Shown in pieces: positions 1 to 8,224 of a stretch of 64,000 nt of DNA. The notes below the pieces were generated by a model. That model was not told the DNA's origin. It saw nothing but the letters and a program-made list of their open reading frames with translations, and did no database searches. Position numbers and translations under genes: made by a program. This stretch comes from Sorangium cellulosum So ce56. Lineage in GTDB: Bacteria; Myxococcota_A; Polyangia; Polyangiales; Polyangiaceae. Position 1 is the stretch's first letter. Each line of letters starts with the position of its first letter. Location of the stretch: contig NC_010162.1 in assembly GCF_000067165.1 (NCBI RefSeq), forward strand, positions 3,094,501 to 3,158,500, in the 5' to 3' direction.

Positions 1-1062
1 CCAGAACCCCTGGCGGCCGTTCGCGGCCTCGGTGTCGAAGTAGTCGTCGTCGGTCTCGAGGAAGCGCGCATAGACCTCGTAGCCTGCGGTCTTGGCGCTC
101 TTGAGGTCGGTGCCGAAGAGCACGCGGTCCTGGTAGCGCACGAAGAAGCGGTGTGCCGCGCGCGGCTGCCGGCCCAGCTCGCTGATGCTGGCCGACATGT
201 CGACCTGCAGATTGGGGAAGCGATCGAGCCAGCCCGCGAGCTGCTTCAGGTCTTCGGACGAGCTTCCCATGTGCGCGCCCACGAAGGTGACGTCGGGGTG
301 GCGTTCGATCACGCGGTTGCGCTCCTCGAAGAGCCGCGCGCGGGTTGGAAAGCGCGTCCGGTCCGCGAACGACCAGCCCGGGAACTCGTGCAGCTCGTGC
401 CAGCGCTCGTTCTTCGCGTCCAGCGGGGCGAAGAACGCCGCCGGGTCGGCCACGTGCCAGAGCACGGGCCGGCGGTAGCGCGCGCACGTGCGCCAGACCG
501 GCTCGAGCTCCGGGCTGTCGAGCGCGACGCGCCGGCCGTCGGGCGTGCGCACCGTGAGCCCGAGCTCCTTGAAGATCTTCAGTCCCTTGGCCCCGGCGTC
601 GAAGTCGGTCGCGAGCTGCGCGGCCACGCGCTCGCCCCAGCCCGGCGCGCCCACGAGCGCGAGGTCGAGGTTGGCATAGGTCAGGAAGCGCCCTGGATAG
701 GCGCGGTCGAAGCGCTCGAGCTCGCGCAGCAGGCGCTTGCCCGAGGAGCCATCGAGGTTGACCAGGGTCTCGACGTGGAACGCGTCCATGCGCGCGACCT
801 CGGCCGCCACGTCGACGACCCTGCGCAGGTGCGTGTGGACATCGACGGCGGGCACGGCCAGGTGGGTGATCGCGGTGCGCTCGAGCGCCAGAAGCGGTAC
901 GGGCTGCCAGTCCGCGAGCCGCAGCGCCGCGATGCCGGCGGGCCGCGACGGCGCGGCGAATGGCGCTTCCGGGCCGCGAGCGCACGCGGCGGGCAGGAGG
1001 AGAACGAGCATGAGCGCTGCGATGTCCGCGCGGGACACGAGGCGACCTCCGGACGCGAGCAT
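1..1062 (-). CDS. Amidohydrolase-family metal-dependent hydrolase, C-terminus cut by window edge
   Basis: A TIM-barrel amidohydrolase (Amidohydro_2-like) probably hydrolysing or decarboxylating a small cyclic substrate; the substrate cannot be told. The visible 354 codons show the metal-binding VDVHTH motif (H76, H78), a GAKGLKIFK strand, LWHVADP, VGAHMG and the late metal-site GTDLK, in the order expected for the family. The N-terminus has a short hydrophobic stretch ending LLPAAC, a poor lipobox match, so export as a lipoprotein is possible. ATG at 1062 is the first start; a GTG nine codons in (VSRAD) would shorten the signal n-region. The gene runs off the left edge, so the stop and final residues are not visible. 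It is divergent from the lipoprotein gene at 1138. Confidence 0.85.
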   Translation of the reverse strand, partial: MLASGGRLVSRADIAALMLVLLLPAACARGPEAPFAAPSRPAGIAALRLADWQPVPLLALERTAITHLAVPAVDVHTHLRRVVDVAAEVARMDAFHVETLVNLDGSSGKRLLRELERFDRAYPGRFLTYANLDLALVGAPGWGERVAAQLATDFDAGAKGLKIFKELGLTVRTPDGRRVALDSPELEPVWRTCARYRRPVLWHVADPAAFFAPLDAKNERWHELHEFPGWSFADRTRFPTRARLFEERNRVIERHPDVTFVGAHMGSSSEDLKQLAGWLDRFPNLQVDMSASISELGRQPRAAHRFFVRYQDRVLFGTDLKSAKTAGYEVYARFLETDDDYFDTEAANGRQGFW

Positions 1063-1137
1063 GACGGAGCATAGCGCGCAGGAGGCCGCTCTCGGCATGA
1101 TATGCTGAGGAGCGCAGGCGGACGGAAAGGGGGCAAC

Positions 1138-1785
1138 GTGCTTCGACTTCACTTGGCTCTTGGCTACGCGGTGCTCATGGTCGCAGCGTGCGGCAACGAT
1201 GTGTACGAGCCGGGCGCGACGGGTGGTGCTGCCGGCAATGGCTCTGGCGGCAGCGGTAGCGGCAGCGGCACCGGCGGATCCGTCGCGAACAGCGGCGAGG
1301 GCGGCGCCGGCGGCTCGGCGGAAACGGCCGGCGCCGGCGGCGACCCGGGCGGCAGCGGAGGCAGCGTCGCGGGCGGGGGCGTGGACAACGCGGCCGACCC
1401 GTGTGGGGGAGCGTTACCGATCACGTGTGGCGATCGTTTGAATCACAGCACGACGAGCCAGGGGCGCGCGAACGTGTGGACGGGATACGACCGGACCGCT
1501 CGTGCCGAGTCGGGGCGTGAGACGGTCTATGCCTTCTCCTCGACGACCGAGTGCATGGTGGTCGCAAGGCTCGAGAACCTCGCGACGGACCTGGACCTGC
1601 TGCTGCTGTCCGCCTGCGACCCCATCCGGTCGAACGAGATGGCTTCCTCGACCCCGCTGGATCTACAGACCGTCGAGACCGTGAGCTGGACGAGCGCGCC
1701 AGGCCAGACATCCTATCTGGTGGTGGACGGCTACGCCGGGGCCGAAGGCAGCTACACTCTCTCGGTCGACTGCGCGTGTCGATGA
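1138..1785 (+). CDS. Lipoprotein with Gly/Ser-rich linker and PPC-like domain
   Basis: A secreted lipoprotein of 215 residues. GTG at 1138 is chosen because it follows an AAAGGGGG ribosome site and places a signal peptide directly before the lipobox (MVAAC). An upstream in-frame ATG at 1102 would add 12 non-signal residues. After the lipid cysteine comes about 60 residues of Gly/Ser/Ala linker, typical of myxobacterial surface lipoproteins. The C-terminal ~120 residues (CGGALP ... LSVDCACR) contain paired cysteines and the TDLDLLLLSAC and GSYTLSVDC strands of pre-peptidase C-terminal (PPC)-like beta-sandwich domains, often appended to secreted enzymes. No enzyme domain is present, so it is probably a binding or structural protein. 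Confidence 0.75.
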   Translation: MLRLHLALGYAVLMVAACGNDVYEPGATGGAAGNGSGGSGSGSGTGGSVANSGEGGAGGSAETAGAGGDPGGSGGSVAGGGVDNAADPCGGALPITCGDRLNHSTTSQGRANVWTGYDRTARAESGRETVYAFSSTTECMVVARLENLATDLDLLLLSACDPIRSNEMASSTPLDLQTVETVSWTSAPGQTSYLVVDGYAGAEGSYTLSVDCACR

Positions 1786-1925
1786 TCTGACCGCTCCAAT
1801 CGCGCCGGTCCTGCCCGTCGCGCAGCGGTCAGAGCTGCGCGACGGCGGCTGAACCCCCTGGCCGGGGAGCTGTGGCGCACCGGGGACCCCGGTCAGAAGT
1901 GTTACCAGGGCTCCGCTCGTACAAC

Positions 1926-2208
1926 TGTGCGGCCCCGTCGACCCTCCTGCGCAGCGCCGTCGGCCGTCCTGCGCAGCCCGTTGGCCTTCCTGCACAAGAC
2001 CCGGCGCCCTCCTGTGCGGCCCCGTCGACCGTCCTGCGCAGCCTGGGCGCCTTCCTGCGCACCCCCCGTTGGTGTCCTGCGCAACATTTGCCCTTGTCCT
2101 GCGCGGCCTCCGCGCCCCTCCTGCGCGCCCTCGTTGGTGTCCTTTGTCACCATCGTCCGGCTCCTGGGCAGCCCCGTTGAGTCTCCTGCGCAGCCCCGGC
2201 GTCGTCTC
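1926..2208. repeat. Degenerate 22-bp tandem repeat array (about 13 units)
   Basis: Thirteen head-to-tail units of 21 or 22 bp, with best consensus TGCGCAGCCCCGTCGACCGT plus CC. Units start at 1926, 1948, 1970, 1991, 2013, 2035, 2056, 2078, 2100, 2122, 2143, 2165 and 2187. The invariant parts are the palindromic TGCGCA at the left edge and TCC at the right edge; centres vary. The period is not a multiple of three, so it is not a protein repeat. There are no unique spacers, so it is not CRISPR. The rest of the 1786-2768 gap has no gene I can support beyond the relic at 2538. Confidence 0.8.
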
Positions 2209-2537
2209 GCGCGCCTTTGGTGTATGTTGCGCAACTTTTTCTCCCTCGTGCGCCCCCTCCGCCAGCTCCGTGGCCTGCTGCCCGCGGCGCAGCCGCGGCG
2301 GGCGCGTCGCCAATTCTCCTCGATCGTTTGAACGCCGCAGCGCGCCCACGTCGTGCGTCGATCCACGCTCATGACAGCGACAGGAGCGACGATCCCGGTG
2401 TCGCGTGACCGATACAATGAAGCGGTTGACAGCGACCGAACTCTTCTGATTTAGGACATCGGGGGCATCATTCACCCGGGGAGGGCGGGACGTGCTGCTG
2501 AAAACTGACACGGGCGCTGCGGACGGACGCCAGCGCG

Positions 2538-2741
2538 GTGGCCGCCGATGACGGCCATGATGCCGTGATCGTGGGCACCGGGATCGCCGGCGCGATCGTG
2601 GCCCGGCGCGCCGGTCGCTGCCTGTCGTCGGCGAGCGATAGCGCCGCGGGGGCAACGTGGGGTCGCGAGGGATCGGCCGATCGCGAGGCCGACCGAGGGC
2701 CCCTCGGCGGATTCGAGGGTTGCGTCGAGCCCGTTCGGTAA
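2538..2741 (+). pseudogene. Relic N-terminus of an FAD-dependent (GMC-like) oxidoreductase
   Basis: From a GTG at 2538, the first ~25 codons read DDGHDAVIVGTG followed by IAGAIVARRAG. This is the beta-alpha-beta dinucleotide-binding start (GxGxxG) of GMC or related FAD oxidoreductases. After residue ~28 the frame becomes low-complexity Arg/Ser/Gly sequence with no family resemblance and stops at 2741, 28 bp before the debranching enzyme. A complete enzyme would be over 450 residues. I read this as the surviving 5' end of a deleted gene. The Rossmann motif is seen directly; the GMC assignment is inference. Confidence 0.45.
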
Positions 2742-2768
2742 GCGATAGAAGTCCCGGAGGAGGAGCGC

Positions 2769-4775
2769 ATGGTCGGGATGGGGAGGGAGATCTGCGGCGA
2801 CCTGAGGATCGCCGAAGAGCGCGAGTGGCTCGTCACCAACGGCATCGGCGGCTATGGCTCCGGGACCGTGGCCGGCTCGCTCACGCGCGGCTACCACGGG
2901 CTGCTCGTCGCCGCCCTCCGGCCGCCCGTCGATCGGCGGCTGATGCTGGTCAAGCTCGACGAGGCCGTCATGTACCGCGGCGCGGCCTGGGACCTCGCGA
3001 CCAACCGCTGGGCGAGCGGCGCCGTCGCGCCGAGCGGCTTCGTCAACATCGAGCACTTCGCGCTCGAGGGCTCGATCCCTTGCTGGCGCTACGCCTGCGC
3101 CGACGCGCTGCTCGAGAAGCGCGTCTGGATGGAGCACGGCCAGAACACCACCTACGTCGCTTACACCGCGCTCCAGGCGCGCGAGCCGTTGCGCCTCACC
3201 GCGCGCGCCATCGCCAACAACCGCGTCTTCCACAACACCGGCACCGTCGCGTGGCCGGCCGAGGTCAGCGCCGCTTCGGGCGGCGTCCGCGTCGTCACGG
3301 CCGGCGACGCGCTGCCGCTGTTCCTCAAGCTGGAAGGCGGCGCGGCCACCCCCGCGACGGAGCTCTACCGCGGCTTCGCGCTCCCGGCCGAGACGGCGCG
3401 CGGGCTCCTCGACCGCGACGACCACGTCCACGTCGCGACCTTCGAGGCGACCCTCCTGCCCGGCGAGACGGTGGTGTTCCTCGCCGCCGCCGGAGACGGC
3501 ACCACCGCTGTCGATCCGGAGGCCCTCCCGCGCCGCCGCGCGCGCGATCGGGCCCTCCTCTCGGCGTGGAGCGGGGCGTGGCCGTCGGGCGCGGCCGCCG
3601 CCCCCGGCTGGGTCTCGCAGCTCGTCCTCGCCGCCGACCAGTTCGTCGTGGACCGCGCGCAGACCCCCGGCGGCAGCCCCGGCAAGAGCATCATCGCCGG
3701 TTATCCCTGGTTCGAGGACTGGGGCCGCGACACGATGATCAGCCTCCCCGGCCTCGCGCTCTCGACGGGACAGGCGAGCATCGCCGCGCCGATCCTCCGC
3801 ACGTTCGCCGCCTTCGTGGATCAAGGGATGTTGCCCAACCGGTTCCCCGACGGCGCCGCGCACCCCGAATACAACACGATGGACGCCACCCTCTGGTACT
3901 TCCAGGCCATCCGCGCCTGTCACGAGGCGACCGGCGACGACGGGCTCCTGCGCGATCTGTTCCCGGTGCTGCGGGACATCGTCGACTGGCATATCCGGGG
4001 CACGCGGTATGGGATCCAGGTCGACCCGGGCGATGGCCTGCTCCGCGGCGGGCAGGATGGCGTCCAGCTCACCTGGATGGATGCCAAGGTCGGCGATCGC
4101 GTGATCACGCCGCGCATCGGCAAGCCGGTCGAGATCAACGCCCTCTGGTACAACGCGCTGCGGGCGATGGTCGCCTTCGCCGCCCGCCTCGGCGAGCCCG
4201 CCGAGCCGTATCAGGGGATGGCGGCGAGGGCCCTCGCGTCCTTCGAGCGCTTCTGGAACGCCGCCGCGGGCTACTGCTACGACGTCCTCGACGGGCCCGC
4301 CGGCGCCGAGGTGGCGCTCCGGCCGAACCAGATCTTCGCCGTTTCGCTCCCCGAGAGCCTGCTCTCCCCCGAGCGACAGCGCGCCGTGGTCGACGCGTGC
4401 GCGCGGGCGCTCCTGACCTCGTATGGGCTGCGCTCGCTCGCCCCGTCGGATCCGGCGTATCAGGGGTTCTACGGCGGCGATCAGGAGCGCCGCGACGCCG
4501 CTTACCACCAGGGCATGGTGTGGGCCTGGCTCATCGGCCCGTTCGTCGAGGCGCACCTCCGTGTTTATGGCGATCCCGACGCAGCCCGCCGTCTGCTCGC
4601 GCCGATGGGCGACCACATCAACGCCGCCGGCCTCGGCTCGATCAGCGAGATCTTCGATGGTGACGCCCCCTTCGCGCCGCGCGGCTGCATCGCTCAGGCG
4701 TGGAGCGTCGCCGAGGTGCTCCGCGCCTTCACGCTCCTCGACCAGGTGGCGTTGCCCGGATCGCTAAGCCCGTGA
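2769..4775 (+). CDS. Glycogen debranching enzyme (amylo-alpha-1,6-glucosidase, GH133-like)
   Basis: Predicted cytoplasmic debranching enzyme removing alpha-1,6-linked glucose stubs from glycogen. At 668 residues it has the usual length for the prokaryotic two-domain form. The N-terminal domain begins with EWLVTNGIGGYGSGT and TRGYHGLLVAAL (residues ~19-50). The catalytic (alpha/alpha)6 domain follows, with WFEDWGRDTMISLPGL near residue 315, MDAKVGDRVITPR near 437, FYGGDQERRDAAYHQG near 568, and a closing CIAQAWSVAEVLRA helix. ATG at 2769 follows a GGAGGAGG site. No other glycogen gene is adjacent; the next gene is convergent, with only 8 bp between stops. Confidence 0.93.
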   Translation: MVGMGREICGDLRIAEEREWLVTNGIGGYGSGTVAGSLTRGYHGLLVAALRPPVDRRLMLVKLDEAVMYRGAAWDLATNRWASGAVAPSGFVNIEHFALEGSIPCWRYACADALLEKRVWMEHGQNTTYVAYTALQAREPLRLTARAIANNRVFHNTGTVAWPAEVSAASGGVRVVTAGDALPLFLKLEGGAATPATELYRGFALPAETARGLLDRDDHVHVATFEATLLPGETVVFLAAAGDGTTAVDPEALPRRRARDRALLSAWSGAWPSGAAAAPGWVSQLVLAADQFVVDRAQTPGGSPGKSIIAGYPWFEDWGRDTMISLPGLALSTGQASIAAPILRTFAAFVDQGMLPNRFPDGAAHPEYNTMDATLWYFQAIRACHEATGDDGLLRDLFPVLRDIVDWHIRGTRYGIQVDPGDGLLRGGQDGVQLTWMDAKVGDRVITPRIGKPVEINALWYNALRAMVAFAARLGEPAEPYQGMAARALASFERFWNAAAGYCYDVLDGPAGAEVALRPNQIFAVSLPESLLSPERQRAVVDACARALLTSYGLRSLAPSDPAYQGFYGGDQERRDAAYHQGMVWAWLIGPFVEAHLRVYGDPDAARRLLAPMGDHINAAGLGSISEIFDGDAPFAPRGCIAQAWSVAEVLRAFTLLDQVALPGSLSP

Positions 4776-4783
4776 GATCCTGA

Positions 4784-5665
4784 TCAGTCGCCCTTGCAGA
4801 CGTCAGCGCAGGTGCCCGTCGCATCGCTGCACGCGAAGGACGCGCAGTCCGAATCGGCGGAGCAGGGCGAGCCGGCGGCGCCGAGCGGCGCGCACGCGGC
4901 GCCATCACACGCCGTGCCGGCCGCGCAGTCGTCGTCCGAAGCGCATGGACCGCCCGCCTGCTCGCGCTCCTGGCACGTCCCGTCCTGACGACAGCGAAGC
5001 TCTTCTTGGCAGTCGAGGCTTCCCTTGCACGACCCGCCCATGGCGAGCCGTGGCGCGCACGTCCCCGCGTCGGGCGGCGAGGGCTGGTCGCACCGGAGCG
5101 CCTCGTCGCAGTCGAACCTCGACGAGCATGGCTCTCCGGCCGCCGCCCTCGCTTTGCACGCCGACGTCGACTGCCCGCTCGCGTCGACGGTGCGCACGCA
5201 GCGGTCCCGGGCGCAGTCCCAGTCGTTGCCGCACGTCCCGCCCTCGGGCACGGAGCCGTCCCACGCATCGCGGCAGGACGGCGTGAACTCGGCGTCCACC
5301 CCCAGAAGCACGCCCAGGATTTCAATCTCGGCACAGGGGGCCGCGTCCACCTCGGCGAGGCACGCCTCCGCCTTCTCCGGGACGAAGGTGCCCTTCACCT
5401 CGCCTCCGTCGCTGACGGCAACGAGGATCGCTTCGAGCTGCGAGGCGCACGCGTCGGCGGAGCTCGCGTCCAGGTCATGCGCGGCCCGGGTCGCCGCGTC
5501 GCAGCACGTGAACGTGCGGTCGCAGAGGGCCTTCGCATAGCTGGAGAGGAAATCGCTGCCTGTCCGCGCCCGCGCCTCGTCGTCCCCGCATCCGGGCACG
5601 GCGGACACGGCGACGGCGACGGCCGATAGGAGCGTCGCGAGCAAGACCGATCGATGCTTGCGCAT
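4784..5665 (-). CDS. Cys-rich lipoprotein with repeated CxxDxDC-type modules
   Basis: Exported protein of 293 residues. ATG at 5665 follows a consensus AAGGAGG and gives the signal peptide MRKHRSVLLATLLSAVAVAV ending SAVPGC. Residues ~25-135 form a helical region (DFLSSYAKALCDRTFTCC). The C-terminal half is a run of short cysteine modules (SRFDCDEALRC, SLDCQEELRC, SDDDCAAGTAC, ADSDCASFAC) spaced about 35-40 residues apart, like the Dickkopf-like or stigma-type Cys-rich repeats that are numerous in myxobacteria. Such proteins are presumed outer-surface and disulfide-stabilised; function unknown. Confidence 0.8.
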   Translation of the reverse strand: MRKHRSVLLATLLSAVAVAVSAVPGCGDDEARARTGSDFLSSYAKALCDRTFTCCDAATRAAHDLDASSADACASQLEAILVAVSDGGEVKGTFVPEKAEACLAEVDAAPCAEIEILGVLLGVDAEFTPSCRDAWDGSVPEGGTCGNDWDCARDRCVRTVDASGQSTSACKARAAAGEPCSSRFDCDEALRCDQPSPPDAGTCAPRLAMGGSCKGSLDCQEELRCRQDGTCQEREQAGGPCASDDDCAAGTACDGAACAPLGAAGSPCSADSDCASFACSDATGTCADVCKGD

Positions 5666-5824
5666 GAAGAACCTCCTTGGCTCGATCGTAGATGGAGCGC
5701 CGGAGCCGAACCAGCGTGAGCGCCATGGCAAGATCCGGAATCTCCTCGCCAGGGGGTCGAGTGGTTGGCCGTTCCACGAGATCGAGCCGAGCCGGCGCCG
5801 GGCGAGCGCGTCTGTTGCGCCCCT

Positions 5825-7513
5825 TCAGTCGTCGTCCGTTCCTCCGGGCTGATCGCCCTCGCGCGCGGGCGAGAGCGGCCCGTCGCGGAGCTCTCCCAGC
5901 ACCTCCGCGAGGCTCGACGCGACGTCGGCGAGCGCCGCGTCCACCCGGTCCGCGTGTGTCCTGAAGCTCAGGATGCACATCCGCAGCAGGAACCGCCCCC
6001 CGGCCACCACCCCCGTGAGCAGCACCCGCTGCTTCGCGTTCACCCGCGCGAGGAGGCGCCGGTTCAGCGCGTCGAGCGCCGGCCCGTCGTCGACGCCGGG
6101 CGGGCGCGCCCTGAAGGCGAGGAGCGACAGCTCGGGCTCCGCCACGACCTCGAGATGCGCCATCTGCCGGAGCGCGCCGGCGGCGCCGCGCGCGAGCGTG
6201 AGCTTCTCGTCGAGCTCGGCCCGGAAGACGGAGGCCCCATGCATCTTCAGCGGCAGCCACACCCGCAGCCCGCGCGCGTCGCGCGACAGCTCGGGGCTGA
6301 TCGCGCAGAAATCCACGAGATCGTCCTCTGCCTGCATCGGCGGCATGTACGACGCGGAGAGCGCGTGCGCGCGCCGCAGCGCCTCGCGATCGCGCACCGC
6401 GAGGCAGCCCGTCCCGTAGGGCAAGAAGAGGCTCTTGTGCGGGTCCAGCGTCACCGAATCGGCGCGCTCGATCCCCCGCATCGCCGCGCGCCCTCGCTCG
6501 GTGAGCGCGAAGAAGCCGCCGTACGCCGCGTCGACGTGCAGCCAGAGGCGCTCGGCCTCGGCGAGGCCGGCGAGGGCGGGCAGATCGTCGATCGCGCCGG
6601 TGCCCGTCGTGCCCGCGGAGGCGACGAGGAGGAAAGGCGAGAGGCCGCGCGCCCGGTCGCGCGCGACCGCCTCCGCCGCGGCGTCGACCCGCATGCGGAA
6701 GCGCCCGTCCACCGGGATCTCGCGCACGGCCTCCGGCGGAAAGCCGGCGAGGAGCGCGGCCTTCGTCACCGAGTGGTGCGCTTCCTCCGAGGCATAGAGG
6801 GTCCCTCGCAGGAAGTCCGGCGGGAGGCGCTCGCGGCGCGCGGTGATCACCGCGACGAGGTTCGCGAGCGAGCCGCCCGTCGTGAGGATGCCCCCGGAGC
6901 CCTCGGGCAGGCCGAGCATGGCGCAGAACCAGGCGATCACGTTCGCCTCGATCTGCACGAGCAGGGGGGCGGCCTGGAAGACGCCGACATACCGGTTCAC
7001 CGCGTCGGCGATCAGATCGGCCACGGCCGCGTGAAAGAGCCCGCCGCCCGGGATGTACCCCATGTAACCGGGGGACGCCGTGTTCAGGCTCATCGGGATG
7101 AGCTTGCCGAAGAGCTTCCGGAGGAGCTTTTCATAAGGCACGCCGCGCTCCGGCAGCGGCTCGCGGAGCGAGCGCGCGACCCGCTTGCCTCCCCGCGTCG
7201 CGTGCATCGGCTGCTCCGGCAGGCTCTCGATGTGCCGAACGATGCGGTCCATCGCGAGCTCGACCATCTCGCGCATGGCGTCGCCCGGCAGCTCGAGCGG
7301 GTGGGGGCCTGACGGCGGTCGTTTCGGGCGGGCCAACGCGCGCCATCCTACGTCATCGCGCGCTCCAGGCGGGCGGCGTTCGGGGCGAGAGCGCCGCGAG
7401 GACGCCGCGAAACGTCCAGCGATGTCCAGCGAGGCGAGCCGCCTCGTCCGGGGTGCGCGCCGGCCTGCGATCGACGCACGAGCCGGGTCCTCCGCGAGCT
7501 CGCGGAGCGTCAC
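5825..7513 (-). CDS. Group II pyridoxal-phosphate amino-acid decarboxylase
   Basis: PLP-dependent decarboxylase of the aromatic-L-amino-acid/glutamate type. Seen are SPGYMGYIPGGG, ILTTGGSLANLVA, the cofactor-contacting ASEEAHHS, the Asp in WLHVDAAYGGF, and DPHKSLFLPYGTG with the Schiff-base lysine. The C-terminal small domain is complete. The start is uncertain. GTG at 7513 overlaps the smpB stop as GTGA, suggesting translational coupling, but adds ~60 Arg-rich residues unlike the family. A TTG at 7336 gives LARPKRPPSG then PHPLELPGDAM, which matches where these enzymes normally begin. The substrate (Tyr, Trp, Dopa, Glu or Asp) cannot be decided. Confidence 0.88.
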   Translation of the reverse strand: MTLRELAEDPARASIAGRRAPRTRRLASLDIAGRFAASSRRSRPERRPPGARDDVGWRALARPKRPPSGPHPLELPGDAMREMVELAMDRIVRHIESLPEQPMHATRGGKRVARSLREPLPERGVPYEKLLRKLFGKLIPMSLNTASPGYMGYIPGGGLFHAAVADLIADAVNRYVGVFQAAPLLVQIEANVIAWFCAMLGLPEGSGGILTTGGSLANLVAVITARRERLPPDFLRGTLYASEEAHHSVTKAALLAGFPPEAVREIPVDGRFRMRVDAAAEAVARDRARGLSPFLLVASAGTTGTGAIDDLPALAGLAEAERLWLHVDAAYGGFFALTERGRAAMRGIERADSVTLDPHKSLFLPYGTGCLAVRDREALRRAHALSASYMPPMQAEDDLVDFCAISPELSRDARGLRVWLPLKMHGASVFRAELDEKLTLARGAAGALRQMAHLEVVAEPELSLLAFRARPPGVDDGPALDALNRRLLARVNAKQRVLLTGVVAGGRFLLRMCILSFRTHADRVDAALADVASSLAEVLGELRDGPLSPAREGDQPGGTDDD

Positions 7514-7998
7514 GCGCGTCCGTACCCTCGTTGCCCGTGCACCACCACGGCGCGCATCTCGCGCTCGGCGTCTTGCTCCTTGATGGTCTCGCGCTTGTCG
7601 TGGCTCTTCTTCCCCCGCGCCAGCGCGATCTCGACCTTGGCCAGGCCGCTCTTGAAGTAGAGCCGGGTCGCGACGGCGGTCATCCCCTCGCGGGCGATCG
7701 AGAGGTCGATGCGCTCGATCTCGCGCCGGTGGAGGAGGAGCTTGCGCGCGCCCTTCGGCACGTGGCCGAAGGCGGCGCTGGCCATCGCGGCGATGCTCAC
7801 GCCGTGCAGGAACACCTCGCCCCGGAGCACCGTGCAGAACGAGTCGGTCAAGTCGGCCTTGCCGGCGCGAAGCATCTTCACCTCGCTCCCCTTGAGGACG
7901 ATGCCCGCCTCGAACCGGTCGCCGAGGTCGTAATTGAAGCCAGCGCGCTTGTTGCGCGCGATGAGCGTCTCGCCAGGCCTGGCCTTTTCCTTGGGCAC
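7510..7998 (-). CDS. smpB: SsrA (tmRNA)-binding protein SmpB
   Basis: Partner of tmRNA in trans-translation, delivering SsrA to stalled ribosomes. The 162-residue protein shows the OB-fold core NKRAGFNYDLGDRFEAGIVL then KGSEVKMLRAGKADL, and the signature ARGKKSHDKRETIKEQDAER before the basic tail. GTG at 7998 is the start; no strong ribosome site is visible. Its TGA overlaps the next reading frame's GTG by 4 bp (GTGA), tying it to the downstream decarboxylase. The ssrA gene itself is not in this window. Confidence 0.95.
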   Translation of the reverse strand: MPKEKARPGETLIARNKRAGFNYDLGDRFEAGIVLKGSEVKMLRAGKADLTDSFCTVLRGEVFLHGVSIAAMASAAFGHVPKGARKLLLHRREIERIDLSIAREGMTAVATRLYFKSGLAKVEIALARGKKSHDKRETIKEQDAEREMRAVVVHGQRGYGRA

Positions 7999-8007
7999 GA
8001 GGGGATC

Positions 8008-8210
8008 TTATCCGTCGATCCCCAGCGCGGCGAAGCGCCGGGCGAACGAGAGGCCCGACGGGAGCAGCGGGCGCGCCTCGGCGAAGGCTGCGCGCGCATC
8101 GGCCTCCCGGCCGGCGCGGCGGGCGGCGCGCGCCAGGAACCAGGAAAGCAGAGCGCCTCGAGCGCCCAGAAACGTCAGCGCGCCGAGCAGGCTGCCGGCG
8201 GCCGCGATCC
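8008..8210 (-). pseudogene. C-terminal relic of a TPR-like protein
   Basis: The minus-strand frame ending at the TAA at 8010-8008 reads GSLLGALTFLGARGALLSWF, LARAARRAGREADARAAF and EARPLLPSGLSFARRFAALG. This is coherent, amphipathic, TPR-like sequence with the local codon bias. No start codon lies between it and the end of the PAS-STAS gene at 8225, and upstream the frame dissolves into that gene's antiphase. I interpret it as the 3' end of a truncated gene. It could also be a coupled short ORF with an unrecognised start. Confidence 0.4.
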
Positions 8211-8224
8211 CCCGGCAGGGGGCG

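Noticed and set aside
1663..2655. 330-codon minus-strand frame across the 22-bp repeat array
   Set aside because: Its apparent repeats come from the DNA array, whose period (21-22 bp) breaks the reading frame from unit to unit. Codon use is not gene-like.
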